From: Mesorhizobium sp. AR07
GTDB lineage: Bacteria > Pseudomonadota > Alphaproteobacteria > Rhizobiales > Rhizobiaceae
Reading direction: 5' to 3'
NCBI RefSeq assembly: GCF_024746815.1
Contig: NZ_CP080525.1
Span: 6,256,501 to 6,320,500, forward strand
DNA length: 64,000 nt
Shown: positions 8,644-15,991 of the stretch, piece after piece
How positions within the stretch are numbered: position 1 is the first letter of the stretch
Layout: every line of letters starts with the position of its first letter
Notes under the pieces: generated by a model
Told to the model about the DNA's origin: nothing
Seen by the model: the letters and a program-made list of their open reading frames with translations, nothing else
The model's database searches: none
Translations under genes and position numbers: made by a program

Positions 8644-9540
8644 TCAATGCTCCCAGAAATAGACGGTTGCGGGCTCGGGTTCCCAGACCCTCGCGTTGTC
8701 TATGCCGGGCAGTTTGGTCAGCGCGCGGTATTCCGAGCCGAAGGCGACATACTGGTCGGTCTCGGCCATCACGGCGGGCTTGCAGGCGATCGGGTCGCGC
8801 ACCACGCCGAAGCCGTTCTTGGTGCCGACGACGAAGGTGAAGAAGCCGTCGAGGTCGGAGAGCGTGCCTTCCAGCGCTTCGCCCAGATTCTTGCCATGCG
8901 CCATCTGCGACGAGAGATAGGCGGCCGCCACCTCGGTGTCGTTCTCGGTCTCGAAGGTCATGCCTTCGCGGATCAACTCGCGGCGGACATTGTTGTGGTT
9001 GGACAGTGAGCCATTGTGCACCAGGCACTGGTCGGCGCCGGTCGAGAACGGATGCGCGCCCATCGTCGTCACCGCCGATTCCGTCGCCATGCGGGTATGG
9101 CCGATGCCATGCGTGCCGGTCATGCTGCGAACGTCGAAGCGATCGACGACCGCCTCCGGCAGGCCGACCTCCTTGTAGATTTCGACCACGTCGCCGGCGC
9201 CCATGATCCGGATGTCGGGGCGCAGCGTCTGGATCGCCTCGCGCGCCTCGTCGATCTTGGCGGGCGTGGTCCTGACCACGGCGTGGGTGGATTTCACCGC
9301 GATCGTCACCGGCGTGCCGATGGCCTTGGCGAGTTCGGCCTCGAGGCCGCGGAAATCGCGATCCGGCTTGGCCGACTGGATGGTGATCTTGGCCTCATTT
9401 TTGGAAGGCGCGCCATAGATGGCGATGCCGGCGCTGTCTGGACCCCGATCGCTGAGCGAGATCAGCATCTGCGACAGCATGGAGCCCAACTGGGGTTCCA
9501 GCGACTTGTCCTTCAAAAACAGTCCGACAATTCCACACAT
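8644..9540 (-). CDS. mgsA: N-methylglutamate synthase subunit A (class II glutamine amidotransferase)
   Basis: Class II (Ntn) amidotransferase subunit, 298 aa. I start at ATG 9540 because the protein then begins MCGIVGLF, placing the catalytic cysteine at position 2 after Met removal. A GGGAGG ribosome site lies 5 nt upstream. Other family signs are SDRGPDSAGIAIYG, GIGHTRMATESAVTTMGAHPF and LVHNGSLSNHNNVRREL. It would release or transfer the methylamine group from gamma-glutamylmethylamide. It heads mgsABC-gmaS-mgdABCD, with the 21-bp motif at 9602-9622 only 61 nt upstream of the start. The alternative is GlxB-type amidotransferase. Confidence 0.9.
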   Translation of the reverse strand: MCGIVGLFLKDKSLEPQLGSMLSQMLISLSDRGPDSAGIAIYGAPSKNEAKITIQSAKPDRDFRGLEAELAKAIGTPVTIAVKSTHAVVRTTPAKIDEAREAIQTLRPDIRIMGAGDVVEIYKEVGLPEAVVDRFDVRSMTGTHGIGHTRMATESAVTTMGAHPFSTGADQCLVHNGSLSNHNNVRRELIREGMTFETENDTEVAAAYLSSQMAHGKNLGEALEGTLSDLDGFFTFVVGTKNGFGVVRDPIACKPAVMAETDQYVAFGSEYRALTKLPGIDNARVWEPEPATVYFWEH

Positions 9541-9601
9541 GTCAGCCTCCCGGTGTTTGTAGCTCTGAGATGATGTATCGAATGAGTCTCTCGAATTCAA
9601 T

Positions 9602-9622
9602 CACATGAAAAAAATTTTCCTC
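9602..9622 (-). promoter_or_regulatory. Putative methylamine-regulon operator, copy C (mgsA)
   Basis: On the minus strand this 21-mer reads GAGGAAAATTTTTTTCAT followed by GTG. It matches the copy before dmmD (13023-13043) at 17 of 21 positions when aligned by eye. It lies 61 nt upstream of the mgsA start and 3 nt after the stop of the small upstream gene. The core is an A-run/T-run near-palindrome flanked by G and C. Function as operator or UP-type element is inference. Confidence 0.45.
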
Positions 9623-9625
9623 TAG

Positions 9626-9949
9626 TTACGTATGCGTCTCAATGCCGCCTCGCGCACTATCGTTGTCTCGCCGGGCATTGTGAACCCATTTGGCGGTGCG
9701 GATGCGGGCTATTCTGTAGGCGTCGAGGATCGACAGCGCATAGATCAGGAAGCCGCCGGCATGACGGCCGACGAAGCTGGCGTCGGGTGGTGCGATCTTG
9801 GCGGTGACCCACGCCAGGATCACCATGAAGAAAAGAAACTGCAGGCCGCGCACCGGCACGCCGAGAATGACGTGTCCGCTTGCCGGCAGCACGATTGCCG
9901 CGCCGAGAATCAGATACGGGTTGGGAGGCGCTGTGGCGGAACTGGTCAT
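9626..9949 (-). CDS. Small hypothetical membrane protein
   Basis: 107 aa, no family recognised. Two or three hydrophobic segments are visible: PYLILGAAIVLPASGHVILG (residues ~11-30), LQFLFFMVILAWVTAKIA (~36-53) and a weaker FLIYALSILDAYRIARI (~67-83). The C-terminal tail is basic and hydrophilic. Its start overlaps the end of the upstream 229-aa gene by 4 nt (ATGA type), so the two are probably translated together and may form a membrane pair. Location between the APC permease and mgsABC suggests a role in amine uptake or sensing, but nothing in the sequence proves it. Confidence 0.75.
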   Translation of the reverse strand: MTSSATAPPNPYLILGAAIVLPASGHVILGVPVRGLQFLFFMVILAWVTAKIAPPDASFVGRHAGGFLIYALSILDAYRIARIRTAKWVHNARRDNDSARGGIETHT

Positions 9950-10635
9950 GCGGCTTGCCGTTCGTTTCTGTTGATGGCGTCACGAAGCGCCGACACCGAC
10001 ACCAGCAGTCTCTCGATCAGCGCTGGATCGAGTGTCGAATCACCAAATTCGGCTTGCCTGAAGACGCCGTAACGCGCCCGCTCGGCCTCGGCCAACAGCC
10101 AGACGATCCGTACACCCTTGGGCGTGATCAGCAGTTCCTTGGCGCGTCCTTCGGCAAATATCCCGAGGTGACTGGCGATGGTCTCCAGCGGGAAGCGTAC
10201 GCCTTTGCGATCCGTCCGCGCCACGGCCTCGGCCGGAAATGCGGAACGCTTCGGCAGCGTATGGTCGAGATGATCGAAGTTCGAGAATGTCGTCGGCGAG
10301 CCCGGCCGCATCATCATGTCGAAGGTGCCGGGCACGGCGACTTTTTCCGTGATCGAGACCGACAGCCAGCGCGCCGGGAGTTTTCTCGTCGCCAGCGTGT
10401 CGACGATGGTGCGCAGTTGGACGCGCCGGCCGTTCCATGACCCTTCCCAGGTGATGACACCGGCGGTGCCGTCCGAGACATCGGCTGCGTCGGCAATGAC
10501 GGTGCGGATGCTGGCAAGGTCGATGGCGAGCGCCGCCGCAGCCCTGTTGCGGCTGGCGCGCGCCAGCCAGGCAAGGTGAAGGACGAGGGCGAGGACCATT
10601 GCCCCGGCAAGCAGTACTGACGTCACCTCGGACAT
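9946..10635 (-). CDS. Hypothetical membrane-anchored protein
   Basis: 229 aa, no family recognised. An N-terminal anchor (SVLLAGAMVLALVLHLAWLA, residues ~6-25) precedes a soluble domain of about 200 residues with no cysteines or obvious catalytic motif. Topology suggests either a cytoplasmic domain with an N-terminal membrane anchor or an exported one; the positive residues after the helix (RASRNR) favour a cytoplasmic location. It starts 45 nt after the APC permease, with a strong hairpin in the gap, and overlaps the next gene by 4 nt. It may be an accessory factor of amine uptake or of the mgs/mgd enzymes, by position only. Confidence 0.75.
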   Translation of the reverse strand: MSEVTSVLLAGAMVLALVLHLAWLARASRNRAAAALAIDLASIRTVIADAADVSDGTAGVITWEGSWNGRRVQLRTIVDTLATRKLPARWLSVSITEKVAVPGTFDMMMRPGSPTTFSNFDHLDHTLPKRSAFPAEAVARTDRKGVRFPLETIASHLGIFAEGRAKELLITPKGVRIVWLLAEAERARYGVFRQAEFGDSTLDPALIERLLVSVSALRDAINRNERQAA

Positions 10636-10646
10636 ATTGTCATGCC

Positions 10647-10673
10647 AGGCCCGTCCGGGGGTCGGACGGGCCT
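10647..10673 (-). terminator. Intercistronic stem-loop after the APC permease gene
   Basis: An 11-bp perfect stem, AGGCCCGTCCG (10647-10657) and CGGACGGGCCT (10663-10673), with a 5-nt loop lies between the permease stop and the next start on the minus strand. No uridine run follows, so it is more likely an attenuating or 3-prime-stabilising hairpin than a full intrinsic terminator. Confidence 0.6.
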
Positions 10674-10680
10674 ACTCCCA

Positions 10681-12093
10681 TCAATAACCCTGAGGCTTCG
10701 GCCACGGCATGGTGAACTGATCGCCGCGGCGCACGAATTTGTAGCGGTAGAAATGGAACCACAGCGAGATCAGGAAATAGAAGGCGACCATGGCGATCAG
10801 CTGCGAGCCGAAGCCGAGGAAGATGGCGAAGAAGGTGACCACGCACAGGCAGAACAGCACGATGGCCGGGATCGGATGAAAGGGGTGCGTGTAGCCGCGG
10901 CGGATCGAGCCGAGCGGCCATTTCTTCCTGAACATGATAATGTTGATGCTCATGAACGTGTATTGCAGCACGCCCGACAGGATCGAGAAGGTGATCGCCT
11001 GGTTGAGGTCGGCGATGAAGGCGAAGGCCAGCGCGATCGGCAACAGGAACAGGATCGAGCGATAGGGCGTGCGATATTTCGGATGCACGGCCGAGAACCA
11101 GGTCGGCAGATAGCGGTCGCGGCCGAGCGAGAACCAGGCGCGCGCCGCGTCGTTGATGCAGCCATTGGCGGAGGCCAATGCCGCAAGCAGCGTGGCGACG
11201 AACAAAAGGTTTTCAAGCAGGGGGCTGCCGGTCAGCTTGCCGGCGTCCCAGAGCGGGTAATAGGTGATGCCGAGATATTCCCAAGGCATCAGCGAGGCGC
11301 AGACATACCAGGTCATGGCGGCGGCGATCAAAAGCGTGATCATGCCGGCCATCGTGCCATAGGGCAGCGAGCGGGCCGGTGAGCGCACTTCCTCGGCCGC
11401 CTGCGTGGTGCCCTCGATGCCGAGATAGTACCAGATGCCGAACTGGAAGGCGGCTATGACGCCGATCCAGCCATAGGGCAGGGCGTTGCCGGGAGTGACC
11501 AGCTCGTTGAGCTTCAGCACCGCGCCCTGCGTCCACGGGCTGACCGAAAAGAACAGGATGACGATCGAGACATAGGCGATCGCGGTGATGACGAAGTTGA
11601 CGTTCAGCGTCATCAACACGCCACGGTAGTTCAGCCACGCCAGCACGACGATGGTGGCGGCGATGAAGGAATTGTGGGTGAGCCCTTCGACCCCAGCCTT
11701 GGCGACGATGGTGTCGCCAAGCAGGATGGCGTCGGACACTTCGAGCATCGTGTAGGCAAAGACCAGGAACAGCGCGACATTGAACGCCATCAGCGGTCCG
11801 ACAATGTGCTTGGCCTGCGCATATTGGCCGCCGGCGGCGGCGACGGTCGATGTCACCTCGGAATCGATCATCGCGACCGAGGTGTAGAGCAATCCGACGA
11901 CCCAGCAGACGATCAGCGCGGCGAGTGCGCCGCCCTTGTCGGCGGCAAAATTCCAGCCGGTGAATTCGCCGACCAGCACGATGCCGACGCCGAGCGCCCA
12001 GACATGGGCCGGGCCGAGCACCCTGAGTAGTGAAACCCTGTCGCCTTGTACTGCCGGTTCGCCTTGTACTGCCGGTTCAACCGTGATCGTCAT
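10681..12093 (-). CDS. APC-superfamily amino acid/amine permease
   Basis: 470-aa secondary transporter with about 12 hydrophobic helices, the normal size for the amino acid-polyamine-organocation superfamily. Visible features include the first helix pair (LGVGIVLVGEFTGWNFAADK), the conserved loop EGTTQAAEEVRSPARSLPYG in the middle, and a C-terminal half rich in aromatic helices. The N-terminus contains a short duplicated EPAVQGE/EPAVQGD segment, matching a tandem DNA duplication near 12050. It follows three small membrane-protein genes with 13-14 nt gaps and precedes the mgs/mgd operon. A monomethylamine or glutamine-derivative uptake role is likely by context; the true substrate is unknown. 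Ethanolamine-permease-like APC members are the nearest comparison I can offer. Confidence 0.88.
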   Translation of the reverse strand: MTITVEPAVQGEPAVQGDRVSLLRVLGPAHVWALGVGIVLVGEFTGWNFAADKGGALAALIVCWVVGLLYTSVAMIDSEVTSTVAAAGGQYAQAKHIVGPLMAFNVALFLVFAYTMLEVSDAILLGDTIVAKAGVEGLTHNSFIAATIVVLAWLNYRGVLMTLNVNFVITAIAYVSIVILFFSVSPWTQGAVLKLNELVTPGNALPYGWIGVIAAFQFGIWYYLGIEGTTQAAEEVRSPARSLPYGTMAGMITLLIAAAMTWYVCASLMPWEYLGITYYPLWDAGKLTGSPLLENLLFVATLLAALASANGCINDAARAWFSLGRDRYLPTWFSAVHPKYRTPYRSILFLLPIALAFAFIADLNQAITFSILSGVLQYTFMSINIIMFRKKWPLGSIRRGYTHPFHPIPAIVLFCLCVVTFFAIFLGFGSQLIAMVAFYFLISLWFHFYRYKFVRRGDQFTMPWPKPQGY

Positions 12094-12106
12094 TGTTCAT
12101 CCCCAC

Positions 12107-12268
12107 TCAGATCCGGTGTTTTTCGGACGCGGCTTCCAGTTCGCCTTCGCGCGACGAGGTCAGCACCTCTTCGGAGAAGGTCGTATCGACCCTGAACCAG
12201 TCGTAGAGCATCCACAAAGCGAGCACGATCGAGATGCCCCAGCATGCGTAAGAGAGTGCTATCCACAT
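12107..12268 (-). CDS. 53-aa single-helix membrane protein
   Basis: Short gene found by hand translation: ATG at 12268, TGA at 12107-12109. The product begins MWIALSYACWGISIVLALW, a single transmembrane helix at residues ~2-22. It continues MLYDWFRVDTTFSEEVLTSS and ends with a charged tail, EASEKHRI-like. It starts 14 nt after the 125-aa gene and ends 13 nt before the APC permease, so it is tightly packed in the operon. The upstream CCGGGGC stretch is only a fair ribosome site. Tiny single-helix partners of transporters are known in other families, so an accessory-subunit role is plausible but unproven. Confidence 0.65.
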   Translation of the reverse strand: MWIALSYACWGISIVLALWMLYDWFRVDTTFSEEVLTSSREGELEAASEKHRI

Positions 12269-12282
12269 GATCGTGCCCCGGA

Positions 12283-12660
12283 TTACTTGTCGTCGAATTT
12301 TTCGTTGATGACGTCACGATATTCGCGGTCGGATGCGCGAAACAGGAAGACGAAATAACCGATCAGCACCGCAGCCATGATGATCAGCGTTGGCCAGTCG
12401 ATGACATAGTGGAAGCGGTTCTGAATGATGTCGTGCGCGGTCTCGGGCGTGTAGCCGAGCTTCTCCCAGATCGACGCCATGGTCGGGTTCTGGCCGAGCG
12501 CTTCCCAGGTCTTGGCGTCGAGTGCGTCGATGGATTTCGCCGCACCGGCGAGGCCCATCTTGAGCGGCAGCCACAGCGCCACGAAAATGGCGACGACGAC
12601 GACGACGATATCGAAAATCTGCCCGGCCTTGCCTTGCTCCGGCGGTGTGTAACGCGACAT
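12283..12660 (-). CDS. Small hypothetical membrane protein, 125 aa
   Basis: No family recognised. One transmembrane helix near the N-terminus (IFDIVVVVVAIFVALWLPL, residues ~15-33), a central soluble stretch of about 50 residues (AKTWEALGQNPTMASIWEKL, probably helical), and a second helix near the C-terminus (WPTLIIMAAVLIGYFVFLF, ~88-106) ending in a charged tail. The hairpin-like topology with a mid-domain fits a transporter accessory or sensor. It lies 12 nt after the 95-aa gene and 14 nt before the 53-aa gene, all on one operon that continues into the APC permease. Confidence 0.78.
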   Translation of the reverse strand: MSRYTPPEQGKAGQIFDIVVVVVAIFVALWLPLKMGLAGAAKSIDALDAKTWEALGQNPTMASIWEKLGYTPETAHDIIQNRFHYVIDWPTLIIMAAVLIGYFVFLFRASDREYRDVINEKFDDK

Positions 12661-12672
12661 CTCTTCTACCCC

Positions 12673-12960
12673 TCAGGACTTGCGGTTGCGAAACGCGTCG
12701 GCGTTCTTGATATCGAGCCCGTAGATGAAGTCCTTGTCTTCCTTGTAGTGATTGACCATCGCCAGAATGGCAGCCGTGTTGAAGATCAGCACGGCGGTAG
12801 CAGCGATGGCGACGACGGCCTTGATGCCGCTGTGCGGGATGTATGGCCACGTCATGAAGAGAACGAAGAGGATCGTTGCCCACAGGCAGACGATCAGGAG
12901 CGCGGCTCCGCGCACGTCGGAGCGATACAGCGCTTCGATGCGCTGCTGCATGTCTGACAT
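12673..12960 (-). CDS. Small hypothetical membrane protein, 95 aa, first gene of the permease operon
   Basis: I start at ATG 12960 (MSDMQQRIEALYRSDVRG) because AAAAGGGGAAAAACC provides a ribosome site just upstream; the open frame extends to 13062 but that part is promoter DNA. The product has two helices, AALLIVCLWATILFVLFMTW (~19-38) and KAVVAIAATAVLIFNTAAIL (~47-66), then a polar C-terminal tail. No family recognised. It heads a minus-strand operon (95 aa, 125 aa, 53 aa, APC permease) and is divergent from dmmD, with the 21-bp motif in the shared promoter region. Confidence 0.75.
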   Translation of the reverse strand: MSDMQQRIEALYRSDVRGAALLIVCLWATILFVLFMTWPYIPHSGIKAVVAIAATAVLIFNTAAILAMVNHYKEDKDFIYGLDIKNADAFRNRKS

Positions 12961-13022
12961 CGGTTTTTCCCCTTTTCCCGACGTCCGGTTCCGAATCCAC
13001 CGCCCGCCGCTCTCTTTCAAGA

Positions 13023-13043
13023 GAGTGAAATTTTTTTCATAAG
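13023..13043 (+). promoter_or_regulatory. Putative methylamine-regulon operator, copy A (dmmD / permease operon)
   Basis: The 21-mer begins GAGTGAAATTT, continues with a T-run and TTTC, and ends CATAAG. It is identical at 19 of 21 positions to the site upstream of tmm (18166-18186) and at 17 of 21 to the site upstream of mgsA. GAAA and TTTC form an inverted repeat around a 4-nt centre. It sits 62 nt upstream of the 95-aa membrane-protein gene and 205 nt upstream of dmmD, so it could serve both directions. Operator function is inferred. Confidence 0.6.
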
Positions 13044-13125
13044 TTCTGTCCGAATTCCGCAATTGTCAAGCCGAATTTACGTGACGTTAAGCGTTTGCTT
13101 CATGCAACGGATTTTGCCTGACAAT

Positions 13126-13137
13126 GAAATTAATTTC
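13126..13137. promoter_or_regulatory. 12-bp perfect palindrome upstream of dmmD
   Basis: GAAATTAATTTC is fully self-complementary and lies 111 nt upstream of the dmmD start in an AT-rich stretch of the 288-nt divergent intergenic region (12961-13248). It could be a second regulator-binding site or part of the promoter. There is no direct evidence of use. Confidence 0.3.
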
Positions 13138-13248
13138 TTATGGGTATTGCGGCGCCCGAATGTTTGCGGTCAATATTCGGCCAACGCTCCCGCCGCTACG
13201 CAGGGGGCAGGGAACAGCAAAAAGATTTTCGAAACGGAGGACGAGCGG

Positions 13249-14382
13249 ATGACGGCATCCTGGAGATTTTCGACCCTGGCGGATCGCCATCGCGCGCTAG
13301 GTTCGAAGCTCGAAGACTGGAGCGGCATGGGAACCGCCTGGACCTACGACAAGGATGCCGACGAAGAGTACATCGCCATCCGCACCAAGGCCGGCCTGAT
13401 GGATGTTTCGGGCCTCAAGAAGGTCCATATCACCGGGCCGCACGCCTCGCACCTGATCGATCTGGCGACGACACGCGATGTCGAGAAGATCTATCCCGGC
13501 AAGTCGGCCTATGCCTGCATGCTGAACGAGGCGGGAAAATTCACTGACGACTGCATTCTCTATCGTACCGGACCGAACGCCTGGATGGTCGTGCATGGCT
13601 CGGGCACCGGCCACGAGGAGTTGCAGCGCGCGTCCGTAGGGCGCGACGTCTCCTTGCGCTTCGACGACAATCTGCACGACCTGTCGCTGCAGGGTCCGAC
13701 ATCGGTCGACTATCTGGCCAAGCATGTGCCTGGCATTCGCGACCTCAACTACTTCCATCACATGCAGACGCAGCTGTTCGGCCTGCCTGTGATGATTTCG
13801 CGCACCGGCTACACCGGTGAGCGCGGCTACGAGATCTTCTGCCGTGGCCAGGATGCCGGCACGATTTGGGACAGAATCCTCGACGAGGGCAAGAGCGCCG
13901 GCATCATTCCGTGCCGTTTCACCACGCTCGATATGCTGCGCGTCGAAAGCTACCTCTTGTTTTATCCCTACGACAATTCGCAGAAATATCCGTTCGAGAA
14001 CGAAGGCCCTGGCGACACGCTGTGGGAACTCGGCCTCGACTTCACCGTCAGTCCCGGCAAGACCGGCTTTCGCGGCGCAGAGGAGCATTACCGCCTCAAA
14101 GGCAAGGAGCGCTTCAAGATTTTTGGCGTGTTGCTCGACGGCAAGGAGCCGGCCGACGAGGGTGCGCCGGTCTATCGCGACGGCAAAAAGGTCGGCGTGG
14201 TGACCTGCGCCATGGTTTCGCCGCTGGTCAAGAAATCGATGGGTATCGCCCGGCTCGACGTCGACTGCGCGGTCAAGGACACCAAGCTCGAGATCCGCAA
14301 CAAGAGCGGTTCGATCAAGGCGACGGCGCAGCCGCTTCCCTTCGACGATCCCAAGAAGGCCAAGCGCACGGCGAAAGGTTGA
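13249..14382 (+). CDS. dmmD: DmmD-type GcvT-family aminomethyltransferase (dimethylamine monooxygenase cluster)
   Basis: 377-aa GcvT-family tetrahydrofolate-dependent protein. I start at ATG 13249 (MTASWRFSTLADRHRALG), 8 nt after a GGAGG site; an open frame reaching 13063 has no family-like sequence. GcvT signs include GLMDVSGLKKVHITGPHA, ISRTGYTGERGYEIFC and LDMLRVESYLLFYPYDNSQ. As the first gene of dmmDABC it probably captures the formaldehyde made during dimethylamine oxidation as methylene-tetrahydrofolate. It lacks the DUF1989 domain that would make it the TMAO demethylase Tdm. It is divergent from the small membrane-protein operon and carries the copy-A motif upstream. Confidence 0.85.
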   Translation: MTASWRFSTLADRHRALGSKLEDWSGMGTAWTYDKDADEEYIAIRTKAGLMDVSGLKKVHITGPHASHLIDLATTRDVEKIYPGKSAYACMLNEAGKFTDDCILYRTGPNAWMVVHGSGTGHEELQRASVGRDVSLRFDDNLHDLSLQGPTSVDYLAKHVPGIRDLNYFHHMQTQLFGLPVMISRTGYTGERGYEIFCRGQDAGTIWDRILDEGKSAGIIPCRFTTLDMLRVESYLLFYPYDNSQKYPFENEGPGDTLWELGLDFTVSPGKTGFRGAEEHYRLKGKERFKIFGVLLDGKEPADEGAPVYRDGKKVGVVTCAMVSPLVKKSMGIARLDVDCAVKDTKLEIRNKSGSIKATAQPLPFDDPKKAKRTAKG

Positions 14383-14423
14383 GGCATAGTCGACAGCCAG
14401 GGGTTCGAGGCACGAAGATTTAA

Positions 14424-15020
14424 ATGGCAGCCAAAAGCATCATCAGCCGGCCCGTTTACGGAACCCTGTCTCCACAGCCCGGCAAGCACCATCTGTTCGT
14501 GGCGGATGCGGAGGGAGCGCTGGCGATAGCGGAGATGGCCAGGAGAGCCCCGACCGGGTTTTTCGACGGGGCCCACATCATCTTCATTCCTGGCTCTGAC
14601 GGTAAACGCGTCGCGAGGCTCGAAGCCTTGAACCCGGCGCAGTTCTATCAAGGTCCTTCCTTCGCCAGCGCCTTGCCGCGGCTGAAACAGACGCTGACCA
14701 ACGCGCACATGGGCCTGCGCGTCTATCTCGCCGGCACCGAAGGGCTGATCGGCCAAGCCATGCAGGTGGCGCTTGAGGCCGGCATCGACCACACGTCGAT
14801 CGAGACCGAGCATCGCGGCTCGCTGGCGCGCCGCATGCAGTGCGTCCACTGCAAGGGCATCACCGAAGACGTGACGACGCAGCCGGCGACCTGCGCACAT
14901 TGCGGCCTGCTGCTCTTGGTGCGCGATCATTATTCCAGGCGCATCGCGGCGTTCCAGGGCGTCTGCATCAATGCGGAAGATCGCACGGAGAGTCCTCCGA
15001 TGGAGGAGATTTTTCGATGA
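14424..15020 (+). CDS. dmmA: Dimethylamine monooxygenase subunit DmmA
   Basis: 198-aa DmmA-family protein. The C-terminal part carries a Cys4 zinc-ribbon-like pattern, CVHC and CAHC about 13 residues apart (residues ~138-141 and ~155-158), which is the recognisable feature of this subunit. The N-terminal ~110 residues look like an alpha/beta domain (HHLFVADAEGALAIAEMARR; GLRVYLAGTEGLIGQAM). Its position second in the order GcvT, DmmA, reductase, DUF3445 protein fits dmmDABC exactly. It overlaps dmmB by 4 nt (ATGA), and the GGAGGAG ribosome site for dmmB lies within its last codons. DmmABC oxidises dimethylamine to methylamine and formaldehyde with NADPH and O2. Confidence 0.85.
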   Translation: MAAKSIISRPVYGTLSPQPGKHHLFVADAEGALAIAEMARRAPTGFFDGAHIIFIPGSDGKRVARLEALNPAQFYQGPSFASALPRLKQTLTNAHMGLRVYLAGTEGLIGQAMQVALEAGIDHTSIETEHRGSLARRMQCVHCKGITEDVTTQPATCAHCGLLLLVRDHYSRRIAAFQGVCINAEDRTESPPMEEIFR

Positions 15021-15982
15021 GCACCGGAACAACAAAACTCGATGTCGTGGTCAGCGATGTCGTCCCGGTCAACGATCTGGTCACCCGTTTCCATTTCCGC
15101 CGCCGTGACGGGCAGCTGTTGCCGACCTTTTCCGGCGGTGCCCATGTCGTCGTTGAAATGCGTGACGGCGAGCGGACCCGGCTCAATCCCTATTCGCTGA
15201 TGGGCTCGCCGCTCGACACGCGCGAATACACGATCAGCGTGCGCCGCGACGACGTCGGGCGTGGCGGCTCGCTGTTCATGCACAGGAATGTCAGGCCGGG
15301 TCATGAGATGGTGGTCAGCTATCCGGTCAACCTGTTCTCGCTCGACCTGCGCGCCAAAAAGCACCTGATGCTGGCGGGCGGCATCGGCATCACGCCGTTC
15401 ATGGCGCAGACCGCGCAACTGGCGGCCGAAGGCGGCAATTTCGAACTGCACTACACCTGCCGAACCGCCTCGCTCGGCACTTATGCCGATGTGCTGCGCG
15501 AGCGCTACGACCGTCGCATCAGGCTCTATCACGACGACCGCGACGAGCGCATCGAACTCGACCGCCTGTTGTCGTTGCAGCCGCTCGGCACGCATCTTTA
15601 TGTCTGTGGCCCCGCAGGCATGATCAACTGGGTGCGTGACCGCGCCGCAGCCCTCGGCTGGCCGTCGGAGACCGTCCATTTCGAGCATTTCGCCGCACCC
15701 CAGCCCGGCCTGCCGTTCGATGTGACGCTTGCCGTCAGCGGCAAGACGATCAGGGTCGACGAACAGCAGAGCCTGCTCGAGGCGATCGAGGCGGCCGGCG
15801 TCGATCCGCCCTATCTCTGCCGTGGCGGTGTCTGCGGCCAGTGCGAAACCAATGTCATCTCGTATGACGGCAAGTTCATCCACAACGACCACTGGCTGAG
15901 CGAGGAAGACCATCGCTCGGGCTGCAAGATCATGCCGTGCGTGTCGCGCTTCGAAGGCCGGTCGCTGGTGTTGGAAAGATAG
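15017..15982 (+). CDS. dmmB: Dimethylamine monooxygenase reductase subunit DmmB (PDR/VanB family)
   Basis: 321-aa electron-transfer subunit. It has an FMN/FAD-binding barrel (RLNPYSLMGSPLDTREYTIS), an NAD(P)H-binding lobe (HLMLAGGIGITPFMAQ near residue 115) and a C-terminal plant-type 2Fe-2S domain with CRGGVCGQC plus a downstream cysteine (SGCKIMPC). This order defines the phthalate-dioxygenase-reductase type. Start ATG 15017 overlaps dmmA by 4 nt, with GGAGGAG 8 nt upstream. It passes electrons from NAD(P)H to the haem subunit DmmC. Generic VanB/PDR reductases are the alternative, but the gene order makes DmmB clear. Confidence 0.88.
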   Translation: MSTGTTKLDVVVSDVVPVNDLVTRFHFRRRDGQLLPTFSGGAHVVVEMRDGERTRLNPYSLMGSPLDTREYTISVRRDDVGRGGSLFMHRNVRPGHEMVVSYPVNLFSLDLRAKKHLMLAGGIGITPFMAQTAQLAAEGGNFELHYTCRTASLGTYADVLRERYDRRIRLYHDDRDERIELDRLLSLQPLGTHLYVCGPAGMINWVRDRAAALGWPSETVHFEHFAAPQPGLPFDVTLAVSGKTIRVDEQQSLLEAIEAAGVDPPYLCRGGVCGQCETNVISYDGKFIHNDHWLSEEDHRSGCKIMPCVSRFEGRSLVLER

Positions 15983-15991
15983 GAGGCGAGC

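Noticed and set aside
13063..13248. Longer N-terminus for the GcvT-like dmmD product
   Set aside because: The added 62 residues have no GcvT-like sequence and cover the promoter; ATG 13249 has GGAGG at the right distance.
13249..14382. Possible TMAO demethylase (Tdm)
   Set aside because: Tdm is a DUF1989-GcvT fusion of about 800 aa; this protein is 377 aa with only the GcvT part, and its order with dmmABC fits dmmD.
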